Part shown: piece after piece, positions 33,923 to 43,600 of the stretch
Position numbering within the stretch: position 1 is the stretch's first letter
Layout of the letters: each line of letters begins with the position of its first letter
NCBI GenBank assembly: GCA_040756655.1
Contig: JBFLYN010000018.1
Location: forward strand, 1-59,232
Length of the DNA stretch: 59,232 nucleotides
Direction of reading: 5' to 3'
From: JBFLYN01 sp040756655
GTDB taxonomy: Bacteria; Bacillota; Sulfobacillia; UBA8153
Made by a program: the position numbers and the translations under genes
The notes under the pieces: model-generated
Database searches by the model: none
What the model was told of the DNA's origin: nothing
Seen by the model: the letters and a program-made list of their open reading frames with translations, nothing else

Positions 33923-34673
33923 ATGTCCATAGGCTACAACCAGGTCGCGCGGGAGTATGCCCGTCACCGCCGGGTCCACCCGGGGGTTTTTCGCAGGCTC
34001 ATCCAGGACGGCGGGTGTGGACCGGACTCCAGGGTCCTGGAGGTCGGCGCGGGCACCGGCAACTACATCACTGCCATCCAGGCACTCACCGGGTGTGTCG
34101 GCTGGGGGGCGGACCCGTCCGAACAAATGCGGGCCCACGCCAGGGCCCGGGGGTCCAAAGTCGACTTTCACCTGGGCCGGGCCGAAAGCCTGGAGTTTGA
34201 CGATGTCAGCTTCGACCTGGTGTTCTCGGTGGACGTCATCCACCACGTCCAGGGACACCTGGCATATTTTCAGGAAGCCCACCGGGTGCTCCGACCAGGC
34301 GGCGGTCAACCGACTCGGAGTGGATCATTCGCCACCGGGTGCCCCTCTCCGCCTACTTCCCGGAGACCATCGAGAAGGAACTGGCCAGGTATCCCAGCAT
34401 CGCCCGCCTCTCCCGGCTGATGCAAAAGGCCGGGTTCAGCGGGCTGGAGGAGACCATGGAAGAGTTCGCCTACAAACTGGGGGACATCGGGCCTTACCGG
34501 GAGAAGGCCTTCTCATCGCTGCATATCATCCCCGAAGAGGCTTTCCAGCGGGGGATCGCCCGCATGGAAACGGCCCTGAAGATGGGGCCGAGGAGTTGGG
34601 CATCGAGGCGGCCAGCGCGGAGGAGCTGTACGTGGACTGGTTTGGGTTTTTCTGGCTCGGAACCTCGGACTAG
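33923..34673 (+). pseudogene. SAM-dependent methyltransferase, two frameshifts
   Basis: The ATG at 33923 starts a class I methyltransferase: VLEVGAGTGNYI (SAM motif I), GADPSEQM, FDLVFSVDVIHHV (motif II/post II) and EAHRVLRPGG. Near 34305 the frame shifts to DSEWIIRHRVPLSAYFPETI ... LARYPSIARLSRLMQKAGF; near 34588 it shifts again to EELGIEAASAEELYVDWFGF, ending at TAG 34671-34673. Each part fits a type-11 methyltransferase. It follows the DUF4129 gene by three bases and is probably the last, decayed gene of that operon, unless the shifts are sequencing errors. Substrate unknown. Confidence 0.7.
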
Positions 34674-34700
34674 TTAAAAACGAACGCCCTGTTAACGTGT

Positions 34701-35115
34701 TTGCCGGGCACGGTGTTGTACCTTTCACTGCTCAACGCCAGCCTGACTGAGCGGGAGTTGGATAAGATCGTGGCCGCCACCACCCGTCCCCAAAGGCCCT
34801 TGCGCGGCGAGGCGGCCATCGGCATGCGGGTGGGGCGGGTGCTGGGGCGGTTCAAGATGGGCAAGGACTTCCCGTGTACCATCAGCCCGGAGGGCTTCCG
34901 CTATGAGCGGGATGAGGCGAGTATCGCGGCGGAAGCCGCCCTGGACGGCATCTACGTGATCCGTACCAACGTACCGGCGGCCACGCTCAGTGACGAGGAC
35001 ACGGTGCGCACCTACCAGCAGCTGGCCAAGGTGGAACGGGCCTTCCGCATGCTCAAGGGCGCGGACCTCAAGGTGAAAAAGCTGGTGGAGGTGCAGTTGT
35101 TCTGCATGCGGCTCT
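34701..35115 (+). pseudogene. IS1634-family transposase fragment
   Basis: The frame reads ELDKIVAATTRPQRPLRGEA, then FRYERDEASIAAEAALDGIY, VIRTNVPAATLSDEDTVRTY, and QLAKVERAFRMLKGADLKV. This is the middle/C-terminal catalytic part of an IS1634-type transposase. It has no start and runs without a stop into an unrelated GAF fragment, so the joint is a deletion. Confidence 0.75.
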
Positions 35116-35159
35116 GTTACAGCGGAGCCCCGTTCGTGGTCGCTTTCCCCCTGCAGCGG

Positions 35160-35570
35160 ACGGAGTTCTTCTTGGAGGGCCACACCCTGGGCACCGGCCT
35201 GGGGCTGGCGCTGCGAAACGCCCGCCTTTATCGCCAGCTCCAGGCAAAGGCGGCCATGCTGGAACGCCTGATCGACCTGGGGCAGGCGCTGGCCGGCCAC
35301 CTCTATTAGGACAAGGTGCTCGAGACGGCCTTGGTGGGTGTAAGTGAGAGTCTCGGCGCGCAGTGGTGTGCGCTGCGCCTGCTTGACGGGGAGACGGGCG
35401 AACTGGTGCTCAGGGTCAGCTTGGGTATGAGCGCGGAGCTGCAGGAGAGAGCGGCCCGTGTCCGGCCGGAGGGCAACCTGCTGGGCGAAGCACTCCGGAG
35501 AGGGGAGCCCGTTGCGGTGGAGGATACGGCCGCGGAAGCGCTCTTGCTCCTCCCGCACCTGGCGCTCCCA
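35160..35570 (+). pseudogene. GAF-domain sensor fragment
   Basis: It reads GLGLALRNARLYRQLQAKAAMLERL, then a TAG at 35307-35309, and continues in frame +1/+0 as VLETALVGVSESLGAQWCAL, RLLDGETGELVLRVSLGMS, ERAARVRPEGNLLGEALRRG. The end of one GAF domain, a helical linker and the start of the next are visible, as in GAF-HD-GYP or GAF-histidine-kinase sensors. It breaks off at about 35570 where an IstA-like piece begins. Confidence 0.65.
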
Positions 35571-35715
35571 GGGGCATTCGGAACGTGCTATCGCCAAGAC
35601 GCTGGGTGTTCCCGCAATACGGTGCGGAAATACTGGGGAAAAGCAAACGAGACATCCGGGGCCGCCAGGGCGCCGAGCGAGCCGCCCAACTTAAGGGGGT
35701 GGACCTGGAGCGGGT
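35571..35715 (+). pseudogene. IS21 IstA-like HTH fragment, frameshifted
   Basis: Frame one reads HSERAIAKTLGV, and one base later frame two reads CSRNTVRKYWGKANETSG. Together this is the HTH of an IS21 IstA transposase. It interrupts or joins the GAF and HD-GYP fragments. Confidence 0.55.
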
Positions 35716-35736
35716 GATGGTAAGTCGCCGCCATAC

Positions 35737-35850
35737 GGCACCACCATGAGAACTACGGCGGGCCGGCTACCCAGACGGCCTGGCCGGGAAGGAGATACCC
35801 CTCCTGGCGCGCATTATCAGCGTGGCTGACGCCTACGATGCCGTGACACC
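35737..35850 (+). pseudogene. HD-GYP domain fragment
   Basis: The plus strand reads HHENYGG, then after a one-base shift YPDGLAGKEIPLLARIISVA and DAYDAVT. This is the HHENxxGxGYP signature region of an HD-GYP cyclic-di-GMP phosphodiesterase. With the GAF fragment 200 bases upstream it probably belonged to one sensor gene. The stretch 35851-36096 holds nothing further. Confidence 0.65.
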
Positions 35851-36096
35851 ACGGCAAATTCACCTGAATCCGTGATTACAGCCCTTTAGCAGCGGCTTGC
35901 CAGCCGGGTGAGCATATCAAAGGCGGGCACTCCCGGCAGTTGGGGTTGCACGCGATGGCGGGCGCGGGGGACAAAGCCGAGGATCACTAGGGGCTAACCA
36001 CAACCCCGTCCAAAAGAAGGGCTCACCTCTCGACCATGCCCCTTCTGAAGTCCGAGCATGCTGGTGCCGCCGTTAGGTCTGGGAGGAACTCATCCC

Positions 36097-36535
36097 CATC
36101 CGCCGGGTGTTGCCGGCCATGCCAGCGCACTCACGCCGTCCTCCCCAGTTTTCTGGCCCCCTACCGCCGGTACCCCATGCCCGTGGTGGAACAGCTGGCC
36201 ATCCTGCTGCGGGTACAGGGCGACTCCTGGCGGCAACTAGCGGCGGAGCTGACCGCGGTGCCGGTGAAGGCCATGCAGCACCTGCTGCGGCAGTTGCAGC
36301 AGCGGGCCCGGGTGGCGGTGCGGCACTTACTGCAGGGCATGCGGCGGCTGGCGCCGGAGTTTCCTGGCTGCGCCAGGAGGAGTCCGGCCCGCCACTGGCC
36401 CGGTTGCTTGCGGTGGCGGCGGGACTGGTGGCAGCCGTCAAGACGGTGGACGCGGAAGTGGTATTGCGGCCGGGCCGCCTGCTGGAAGTGTGCAACGTCT
36501 ACCTCAGCCAGCGTCACCCCGGTTACTGGCTATGA
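36097..36535 (+). pseudogene. DUF6431-like transposon-associated protein, frameshifted
   Basis: One frame reads GCCRPCQRTHAVLPSFLAPY (zinc-finger type Cys-x2-Cys), RRYPMPVVEQLAILLRVQGD and SWRQLAAELTAVPVKAMQHL; near 36345 it shifts to WLRQEESGPPLARLLAVAAG and ends YLSQRHPGYWL. It matches small proteins that accompany integrase-type transposons, here followed by an integrase N-terminus at 36761. Confidence 0.5.
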
Positions 36536-36760
36536 ACCCCCTGGTCCAGGGGTTACCCTGCCCTTGATGCCCCCCCGCAGGCCCCAGAATCTCCTAGTTA
36601 CTGGCAAACCGGGCACCTCCGTCCGCCCCCGGCATGGTCTCGCCACTGGGGAGCATCGGTCCTGGCGGCCGGGTGGTGGCCCCCCCGGGCGGGAGCAACA
36701 TGGTCTGGGGAATGCCTGGCCGCGACCTCTGGTGTTAGGCTCAGGGTGGGAAGGAGCGCC

Positions 36761-36920
36761 ATGGACGACCAGCAGCGGTTGGCGTGGGGGTTATTCCGCT
36801 TTGGCTGTATCAGCCAGTTGCTGCGGGAACCGCTGGCGCGGGGGGAACGCCGGCGCCGGTTGGAGCAGTTGGCTGCGCGGGAGTGGGAGGTGCCCGCGGG
36901 GGCCAGACGCCGTTTCTCTT
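36761..36920 (+). pseudogene. Integrase N-terminal fragment
   Basis: ATG 36761 with an AAGGAG site starts MDDQQRLAWGLFRFGCISQL, then LREPLARGERRRRLEQLAAREW, as in the N-terminus of Mu/IS481-like rve integrases. The frame is lost at about 36920. The C-terminal piece of the same family lies at 22.7-23.0 kb. Confidence 0.6.
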
Positions 36921-37094
36921 GCCGGAGCCCACCTCGCCGGTGAGCAGGGCCAGCCTGTGCTAGAGGCCGAGGGAGTCACGTTTTCGCTGGATGGACGCAT
37001 CGATGTGGACAGGCACACATGGAGGCCCGAAAGGGACGAAGCGTAAAGTACAAGCGGCCGCGCTTCTTGTGACGCAAGCAGCGCGGGTATGGTG

Positions 37095-37364
37095 TCAGGA
37101 CTGGTCGGCGGCGGGGTCTTCTGCCAGGAACACCAGGCTCCAGAGGGCGCTGGTGGAAGCCGGCAGGGTCCTGGGGCCATGGTAGTCACGGAGAAAGACT
37201 TCTCGCACCCGCTTTCGGCCGTAGCGCCCAAACAGCCAGAGGATCTGCTCCCAGCTGCCGTAGGCCAGGGTAGTCTTGACCACCATAGGGCAGTGAATCT
37301 CGTCGTCCACCGTGTCGAACACGTAGTTGTGGAACAGCGGGCGGAAGGAGTCCGGCAGCCTCAT
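37095..37364 (-). CDS. DUF6922-type protein (partner of AbiEii-like toxin)
   Basis: The 89-residue protein fits the DUF6922 pattern: LPDSFRPLFHNYVFDTVDDE, TLAYGSWEQILWLFGRYGRK, and ALWSLVF near the end. These small proteins are regularly encoded next to AbiEii/nucleotidyltransferase-like genes. It overlaps the upstream AbiEii-like gene by four bases on the same strand, so it is the second gene of the pair. A role as regulator or antitoxin is inferred from context. Confidence 0.72.
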   Translation of the reverse strand: MRLPDSFRPLFHNYVFDTVDDEIHCPMVVKTTLAYGSWEQILWLFGRYGRKRVREVFLRDYHGPRTLPASTSALWSLVFLAEDPAADQS

Positions 37365-38080
37365 GGCAAGTCCTCCTCCCCGCCAGTCTTCTGCCTGATG
37401 AAGGCCCGTGCTGCATCCTGCAGGTAAGCCTCTACCTCCTGGGCCTCTAGCCTCTGGCCGCGCACTAACCGGACCGCTGTCTCGCGGTCCTCCACATCAG
37501 CGGTGTAGGCCAGCTGTTCCAAGAACAGTTTGACCGAGAACAGCTGCTCGCCGTCAAGGATGAACTTCCGCTCTGCATCCTCGATGATCTGGGAGAGGCT
37601 GGTGATACCAAGCTTCAGGACGTAGTAGAGATCGATGTAGTCACGGAAGGTCGCCCGGCGCCCAAGCGCGTAGGCTTTCATCAAGGCGATTTCCATGGGT
37701 GAGGCCAGGGAGAAACCGCCAAGCACGGGACTCAACTCTGAACCCGGCACCAGGGGGTGCAGAAGAGCGAAGGGATAGGCCGCGAAGGTCACCAGGACTC
37801 CGTCCAGCATCCACGAGAGTTGCCCGGCGTCCCGGATGGCCAGGCGTGCCCGGGCCTGACCGAAAGCCCGCTGGATCCGCTGCATGATGACCCGGGACGG
37901 CAGTTCACCGCTTGGGTTTGCCAGGAAGAAATCCAGATCCACCGAGTGGCGGTGACCGATCTGCAGCGCCAGCCCGGTACCACCAGCCAGGTAGAAGTCC
38001 TGTAGTAGCTGTAGCTTCGGCAGCTCTTGGCAGACAGCCCGGGCCTCTGGCCCCAGCACGGTCCTTGCATATCCGGTCAT
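37361..38080 (-). CDS. AbiEii/AbiGii-family nucleotidyltransferase (toxin-like)
   Basis: The 239-residue protein has the AbiEii signature LAGGTGLALQIGHRHSVDLDFFL (GG...hhxHR.S.DLDFF) at residues about 32-54 and a downstream ASPMEIALMKAYALGRRATFRDYIDLYYVL block with the family's conserved K...R..RDxxDL. AbiEii-like enzymes transfer nucleotides to tRNA and act in abortive infection or toxin-antitoxin systems. ATG 38080 is preceded by GAGGAGGGA. No AbiEi antitoxin is present; instead a DUF6922 protein follows. The pair borders the mobile-element graveyard at 34.7-37 kb. Confidence 0.85.
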   Translation of the reverse strand: MTGYARTVLGPEARAVCQELPKLQLLQDFYLAGGTGLALQIGHRHSVDLDFFLANPSGELPSRVIMQRIQRAFGQARARLAIRDAGQLSWMLDGVLVTFAAYPFALLHPLVPGSELSPVLGGFSLASPMEIALMKAYALGRRATFRDYIDLYYVLKLGITSLSQIIEDAERKFILDGEQLFSVKLFLEQLAYTADVEDRETAVRLVRGQRLEAQEVEAYLQDAARAFIRQKTGGEEDLP

Positions 38081-38142
38081 GCTAATCCCTCCTCTTCCAG
38101 TATATCCCTGGATGAGGCCCTTTCACAAGTCGTTAGAGACTC

Positions 38143-39438
38143 TCAGCAGCCCTCCTCCCACCCGCACCATTCCAGTGCCAAGAGGGCCAGGGTCTTGGCC
38201 AGGGGGACCAGCCGGTCCACCAGGGTATACTCGTCGGTTCCGTGGTTGTTGGCCCCGGCAGCGCCGTAACAGACGCCCGGGAAGCCCCAAAGGTGGGAAA
38301 AGCGCGAGTCGACTCCCGAGGCCCGGCCGGTGATCTCCGGCTTACGCCCGGTGACCTCGTGGGCGACCCGTCTCAGCAGCTGGATGAACGGGTGCTCCGG
38401 ATCTTCTTCCCAGGGGTCGCACCGCCACCCAAACCACTCCACCACCGGGCGGTACTCCGACAGCCAGGGGTCGGCGTCTGCCACTTCCTGGATGGTGGCT
38501 TCCACCAGCGCTTTGATGCCGGCCATGGTTTCGCCCGGCACAAAGGACAACCTGCCCTCGACGGTGGCCCAGCCGCACACCGTGGAAGGCCAGTCCCCGC
38601 CCCGGATGGTGCCCAGGGAGAGGTTGCAGGACCGGCCGAAGGACCCTACCTCGAAGAGCGGGTAGTGGACGTCCCGGCCCCGGCTTTCGTCCAGCGCAAA
38701 CAGGGCGTCGGTGATCCTGGTGATCTTCTGGATGGCGTTGACGCCCAGGTGGGCGTTGCCCGCGTGGGCGGTCTTCCCCAGCACCGACACCCGGAAGTAC
38801 AGGATGCCGGAGTTGGCGATGCGGATGTCGTTGCGGGTGGGCTCCATGGCCACGAAGGCGTCGGCGGTATACCCCCGGATCAGGCAGGCCAGGGTACCGC
38901 CGCCCCCGCCGGCTTCTTCCTCGATAACGCTCTGGATCTGCACTGTGCCCCTGGGCCGGTACCCGCACGCCCGGATGGCCCAAAGCGCGTACACCGCCGC
39001 TACCAGGCCGCCCTTCATGTCGTTGGCACCCCGCCCGTACATCCGGCCGTCGACGATGCGGGCCTCGTAAGGGTCGTAGGTCCAGGCGGACAGCGGCTCG
39101 GGCGACACGATATCGATGTGCCCGTTGAGTATGAGCGAACGGGCCCCGGGGTCTCCATCCCACAGGCCGATGACGTTGGGCCGTCCCCGGTAGGCCCCGG
39201 GTTCTTCGCTCCAGCCACAGTAGGCCGGGTGGGACTTGATCTGGTCGTAGTCGGCTTCGAATTCTTCCACCCGGAGTCCCGCGGCAGACAAAAGCCCGGC
39301 CATGTAACGCTGGGCCCGCCCCTCGTCCCCCACCACGCTGGGGATGCGCACCAGTTCCTGCACACTCTGGACGAGATCGTCGCCGGAGTCATCGAGCCAC
39401 TGGAAGATGCGCGCCTTGACTTCAGGATCCACCGCCAC
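38143..39438 (-). CDS. M20-family metallopeptidase (ArgE/DapE/ACY1-type)
   Basis: The 431-residue enzyme has the di-zinc M20 motifs: LILNGHIDIV (metal His and catalytic Asp), GRGANDMKGGL (bridging Asp), VIEEEAGGGG (general-base Glu, metal Glu), AMEPTRN (metal) and GAANNHGTDEY (last metal His). It hydrolyses an amide such as an acyl-amino acid or dipeptide; the substrate is unknown. GTG 39438 has GAGGAGG eight bases upstream; the frame is open further and runs into a duplicated addA tail, not part of the protein. Alone on the minus strand, upstream of the AbiEii pair. Confidence 0.9.
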   Translation of the reverse strand: MAVDPEVKARIFQWLDDSGDDLVQSVQELVRIPSVVGDEGRAQRYMAGLLSAAGLRVEEFEADYDQIKSHPAYCGWSEEPGAYRGRPNVIGLWDGDPGARSLILNGHIDIVSPEPLSAWTYDPYEARIVDGRMYGRGANDMKGGLVAAVYALWAIRACGYRPRGTVQIQSVIEEEAGGGGGTLACLIRGYTADAFVAMEPTRNDIRIANSGILYFRVSVLGKTAHAGNAHLGVNAIQKITRITDALFALDESRGRDVHYPLFEVGSFGRSCNLSLGTIRGGDWPSTVCGWATVEGRLSFVPGETMAGIKALVEATIQEVADADPWLSEYRPVVEWFGWRCDPWEEDPEHPFIQLLRRVAHEVTGRKPEITGRASGVDSRFSHLWGFPGVCYGAAGANNHGTDEYTLVDRLVPLAKTLALLALEWCGWEEGC

Positions 39439-39500
39439 ACCATACCCCTCCTCATTGATGGTGTCAAGTGCGTAGACGCCGGGCAGACTGCATCCGACCC

Positions 39501-39596
39501 GCACTGCAGTTTTGGTGGCCAGAAAAACCAGGTAGGCCTGGGTCAGCGCTTTGCCGGTAGCCCCGCATAGGGATCGGCGGTAGATGCTGGCTTGCC
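39501..39596 (-). repeat. Degenerate copy of the addA 3' end
   Basis: Positions 39501-39596 align with 40631-40726 (the last codons of addA) with 80 of 96 bases identical by manual alignment. On the minus strand it still reads ASIYRRSLCGATGKALTQAY, LVFLATKTAV, against VSIYRRALSGATGKAVTEAY, LVFLATGTAV in AddA. The copy lies 1.1 kb beyond addA, on the other side of the M23 gene. Confidence 0.85.
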
Positions 39597-39642
39597 AAAG
39601 GTCCGGGCCGCCGGGGGAGCCGGCCGGAGCTGGCGGCGGTCG

Positions 39643-40584
39643 CTACCGCGTGGGCGCCGAGCTCGCCCAGTTACCGTAGAACACCCTGCTCCGCCTGGGC
39701 AGCTGGCCGTTCAAGTAGAAGGGAACGCCGGTCCACCCGCCGTCACTCCAGACCATGGCATGCAGGTGCAGGTGTGGCTCGCTGGACCTACCGCTGTTGC
39801 CGACTTCTCCGAGCAACTGCCCGGCCTCCAGACACTGCCCCTTGGTCACGCTGACCGTGCCCTGGCGCAAGTGGGCGAAAACCAGCCGGATACCGCCGCG
39901 GGTCTCCAGGATCACGTGGTTGCCCAGCGGGTCGTGGTGCTCGATTTGCCCTGGCAGCCGATCTGGTAGGCCATCCACGGCTTCCACCACCTCACCGGCA
40001 ACCGGCGCAAGGACCTGCCGGCCGAAGGCATGGTAGGATCTGTTGTCTCTTTGATCCCCGGAGAAGCTCCGGCCATCCCGTCCCAGGAGCACCAGGTCCA
40101 CCCCATGGCGCTGGCCGGTCGCCCCGGCATGGTGGTTGGTAAGCCCGGTGGGCCCGCCCTGGACCACGTACCACGGCCCGCTGTCCAGGGGCAGAGGCAG
40201 CGACGCAGCCGGCGCAGGCCCCGGCAGGTATGCCCACAGGGATAAAGCGGCCAAGCCGGCGCCCAGCCACGCGTACACCCTCGTCATGAAGGATCCACGG
40301 TTATATCCTTTGCAGGCAATGATCCACCTGGCCAGTCCCAGGTTGGCCAGCGCCGCCAGGACCGCTAGAGTCACGGCCAGGTACTTGACCACGCGGATGG
40401 TGCGAAACCAGGGGACGACCAGGCTCATCCACATGACCCACCCTAGCATGAACACGGCCGCATGCACGCGGTCGCCTGCCTGCCCGGGCGGGCACCGTTG
40501 TTGCCTGCCCCTCAAGAGCGCAGCTGCGCCTTCCAGCGTGAACACCAGGGCGGGTACCATAGAGGCCAGTGTCTGAAGTGTCAC
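39643..40584 (-). CDS. Membrane-anchored M23 peptidase (LytM domain)
   Basis: The 313-residue protein has about three to four hydrophobic helices in residues 1-125 (VHAAVFMLGWVMWMSLVV, YLAVTLAVLAALANLGLARW, RVYAWLGAGLAALSLWAYL), then an extracellular M23 domain: zinc His and Asp in GQRHGVDLVL, GRQVLAPVAGEVV, and the second zinc motif HLHLHAM. M23 enzymes cut peptidoglycan cross-bridges. The gene lies between addA and the duplicated addA tail, same strand, so it may have been inserted or trapped by a duplication. ATG 40584 lacks a strong ribosome site. Confidence 0.85.
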   Translation of the reverse strand: MTLQTLASMVPALVFTLEGAAALLRGRQQRCPPGQAGDRVHAAVFMLGWVMWMSLVVPWFRTIRVVKYLAVTLAVLAALANLGLARWIIACKGYNRGSFMTRVYAWLGAGLAALSLWAYLPGPAPAASLPLPLDSGPWYVVQGGPTGLTNHHAGATGQRHGVDLVLLGRDGRSFSGDQRDNRSYHAFGRQVLAPVAGEVVEAVDGLPDRLPGQIEHHDPLGNHVILETRGGIRLVFAHLRQGTVSVTKGQCLEAGQLLGEVGNSGRSSEPHLHLHAMVWSDGGWTGVPFYLNGQLPRRSRVFYGNWASSAPTR

Positions 40585-40619
40585 CTAGCTCCTCACCCCC
40601 ATCCCCGGTCCCCACCTGC

Positions 40620-43600
40620 TCACGCCACCGGCACTGCAGTACCGGTGGCCAGGAAGACCAGGTAGGCCTCGGTCACTGCTTTGCCGGTGGCCCCGGACAG
40701 GGCCCGGCGGTAGATGCTGACCTGCTGGCGATAGGCCGGCAGGAGCCGGGTCTTCTCTCCCTCCCGGTCGGTCTTGAAGTCCAGGAGCACCAATCCCCCG
40801 GCGTGGGCGAACGCGCAGTCGATGATCCCCTGGACCACCACGAATTCGCCCGGTCCGTCCAGTTCCTCGTACAGCTCCTGGGCCGGAACGGCCAGGGTGA
40901 ACGGGATCTCCCGCCGGACCGTGGTGCGGGCCTGTACCAGGCGACGCCCAAGGAGAGACTGGAAAAAGGCCGCCAGCGGTACCGGGTCGATGGCCCGGGC
41001 CACCGCGGGGAGCAGCAGTTCACGCTGGACCATGTCCTCCACCTGCCGGGCTATGTCCAAAACGTCCAGTGGCCCTTCAAGGTCCAGGTGCTGCATGACC
41101 GTGTGGACGCCTGTGCCCAGCTCGGCACCGCTGGGCCTAACACCCCCGGCCGTGAGAAACTGCGGCCGGGGAAACGGCGGGCGGTGGCGCGCGCTCCGGT
41201 CCTCGGCATCCTCCCGGGACGGATCGTACAGGCGCTTGAGCTCGCTCACGCTCACCTTGGCGGCCCGTTCTGCCAGCCGGGCCTGGGGGTACGACCAGTC
41301 CAACCTTTTGGCTACCTCCGCCGCCAGCACCGGGTCGGGCGGGGTAGAGGGCAGCTTCAGCTCCCGGATCTCCTGCCAGGTCAGACCGCCCAAGTCTTCC
41401 CCCTCCCCGGCCTGGGCGCGCAGGCGCCCGCTGGCGGGCAGGATGGTTACCGTCCACGCCGAGGGATCATCCCGCACCCGGGCATCCAGGACTTCCAGGG
41501 GGCTCTGCCCATGCTCACATATGGCCCTGCCGGCGGCGTGACGGGCCAAGGCCGGTCCCAGCCAGTCCAGCCAGGTCCCGGCCCGGGCCAGCCAGGCATC
41601 GGGCAGCGGCCAGCCCATAACCCGGGTCGCCGTCGCCCACCGCCGGCACTTCCCTTCCAGATCCCGGGCCGACCCCACCACCACCAGTTTCTCCCGGGCA
41701 CGGGTCATGGCCACGTACAGGACGCGCATCTCCTCGGCCAGGGCTTCCAACCGTCTTTGGCAGGCGACGGCGGTGTGAGCCAACGACGGGTACTTGATCC
41801 TCCGGTCCGGGTCCACCACCCGTGGCCCCAGTCCCAGGTCTCGGTGGCAAAGGACATCCCCGTAGAGGTCGCGCCAGTTGAACGCCTTGCCCGCGTCCAA
41901 GAGGATGACGATGGGGAACTCCAGGCCCTTGCTCTTGTGGACACTCATGACCCGCACCACGTCCTCGTCTTCGCCCAGGGCGGGAGCTGAGCCCAGGTCC
42001 TGGCTTTCGCGCAGGCGCTCCACGAAGCGGAGGAACCTAAACAGGCCCTGCCGGGCAAAGCCGTCGAACTGGCGGGCCCGGTCGTACAGCGCCCGCAGGT
42101 TGGCCTGGCGCTGGCTGCCCCCGGGCATGCCGCCGCAGTAGTCGTAGTAGCGGGTGTCCTCCAACACCTGCCATACCAGGCGGCTGAGGGGACCCCGCCG
42201 GGCGGCGGTGCGCCAGCTCTCCAGGCGAGATAGGAACTCCGCGAGCTTGCGAGAGGTCGCACCGAGGCCGGGGTCGGAAGCGGCCGCCTTCACCGCGTCG
42301 TAGAAGGCGGTGTGCCTGGACTTGAGTCGCACCCGGCTCAGTTCCGCGGCGTCCAGACCAACTGCTGGCGACCTGAGCACGGTGGCCAGGGGTATGTCCT
42401 GGCGGGGGTTGTCGGTGACCCGCAAAAGGGCCAGGGCCACCTCCACCTCGCTGGCGGCGAAATAGCCGGTGCCCAGCTCGGCGTAGATAGGGATGCCAAG
42501 GTCCCGAAACACCTCCGTGACCACGTTGGCCCGCTCCCGGGTGGCGCGCATGAGGATGACCACGTCCCGGTAGGAGGCGGCCCGGGTTTCTTTCAGATGC
42601 AGGTCGTAGAAGCGGAAAGGTGTGCTGCCTCCGACCATGGCCTTTACCAGCCCGGCGGCCAGGTGGGCCTCACGCTCCAGCGCCGTGAGATCTTCTTCCT
42701 CCTCCGGGGGAACACCGTCTTCCTGCGGTTCCTCTCCAGGTTCGCCGGATGCGGGCTTGCGCTCGCACAGGCATACCTCAACGGGAGGGTGGCCCGAGTA
42801 GGGCACGGTCCTGCCCGGCACCAGTTCGGCGGCCCGGTCGTAGGCAATCTCCCCGACTTGCCCGTCCATGAGCTGGCGAAAGAGGAAGTTCACCCCGTCC
42901 AGCACCGTGTGGTCGCTGCGGAAGTTGCTGCTTAGATCTATAAGCTGCTCCCGGCCGCCCGGCTCCCTGGGATAGCGGGAATAGTGGCCCAAAAAGAGCC
43001 CGGGGTCGGCCAGCCTAAAACGGTAGATACTTTGCTTTACGTCTCCCACCATGAACAGGTTGGGATGCGGGCCCGCCTGCCTGGACACTAGGGTGAGGAT
43101 GGCATCCTGCACCCCGTTGACGTCCTGGTACTCGTCTACCAACACCTCGGTGTAGCGCTCTTGCAGCTCCCGGGCCACATCTGAAGGCAACAAGCGGCCG
43201 GAACCATCATCTTCCCAGAGGAGCTGGAGACAGAAATGCTCCAGGTCGTTGAAATCCACCTGGGCCCTTTCGGCTTTGGCTTCCTGGTAATCGTGATAGA
43301 ACTGGGTGACCAGGCCTGTGAGAGTTTCCATGAGCGGCCCCACCCGGCGGAGTTCTTCCACCAGTTCGGCGCCGGGCCGGGCAAAGATCCCCTTGGCCAG
43401 CCCGGACAGGATGCCCTTGGCCTGGTCCCGGGCGTACTTGCAGGCTTCCTGGAGGTCGACGTCCACTTCCTTCTTCCTTACCCCGGGCAACCTGGCAAAG
43501 GCCAGCCCGTTCCCGAGGGCGGAGGCCAGCTGGTCCCAGCTGGAGGCAGCTGCCTGAACTCCGGCAATGACCGCGGCGTCGGATTCCAGGACGGGCAAGT

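Noticed and set aside
38242..39570. 442-codon plus-strand frame opposite the M20 peptidase
   Set aside because: Antisense shadow of a gene with all M20 metal motifs; translation is Pro/Gly/Asp-rich without any recognisable domain.
40569..41990. 473-codon plus-strand frame opposite addA
   Set aside because: Antisense shadow; the AddA nuclease and helicase motifs are on the minus strand.
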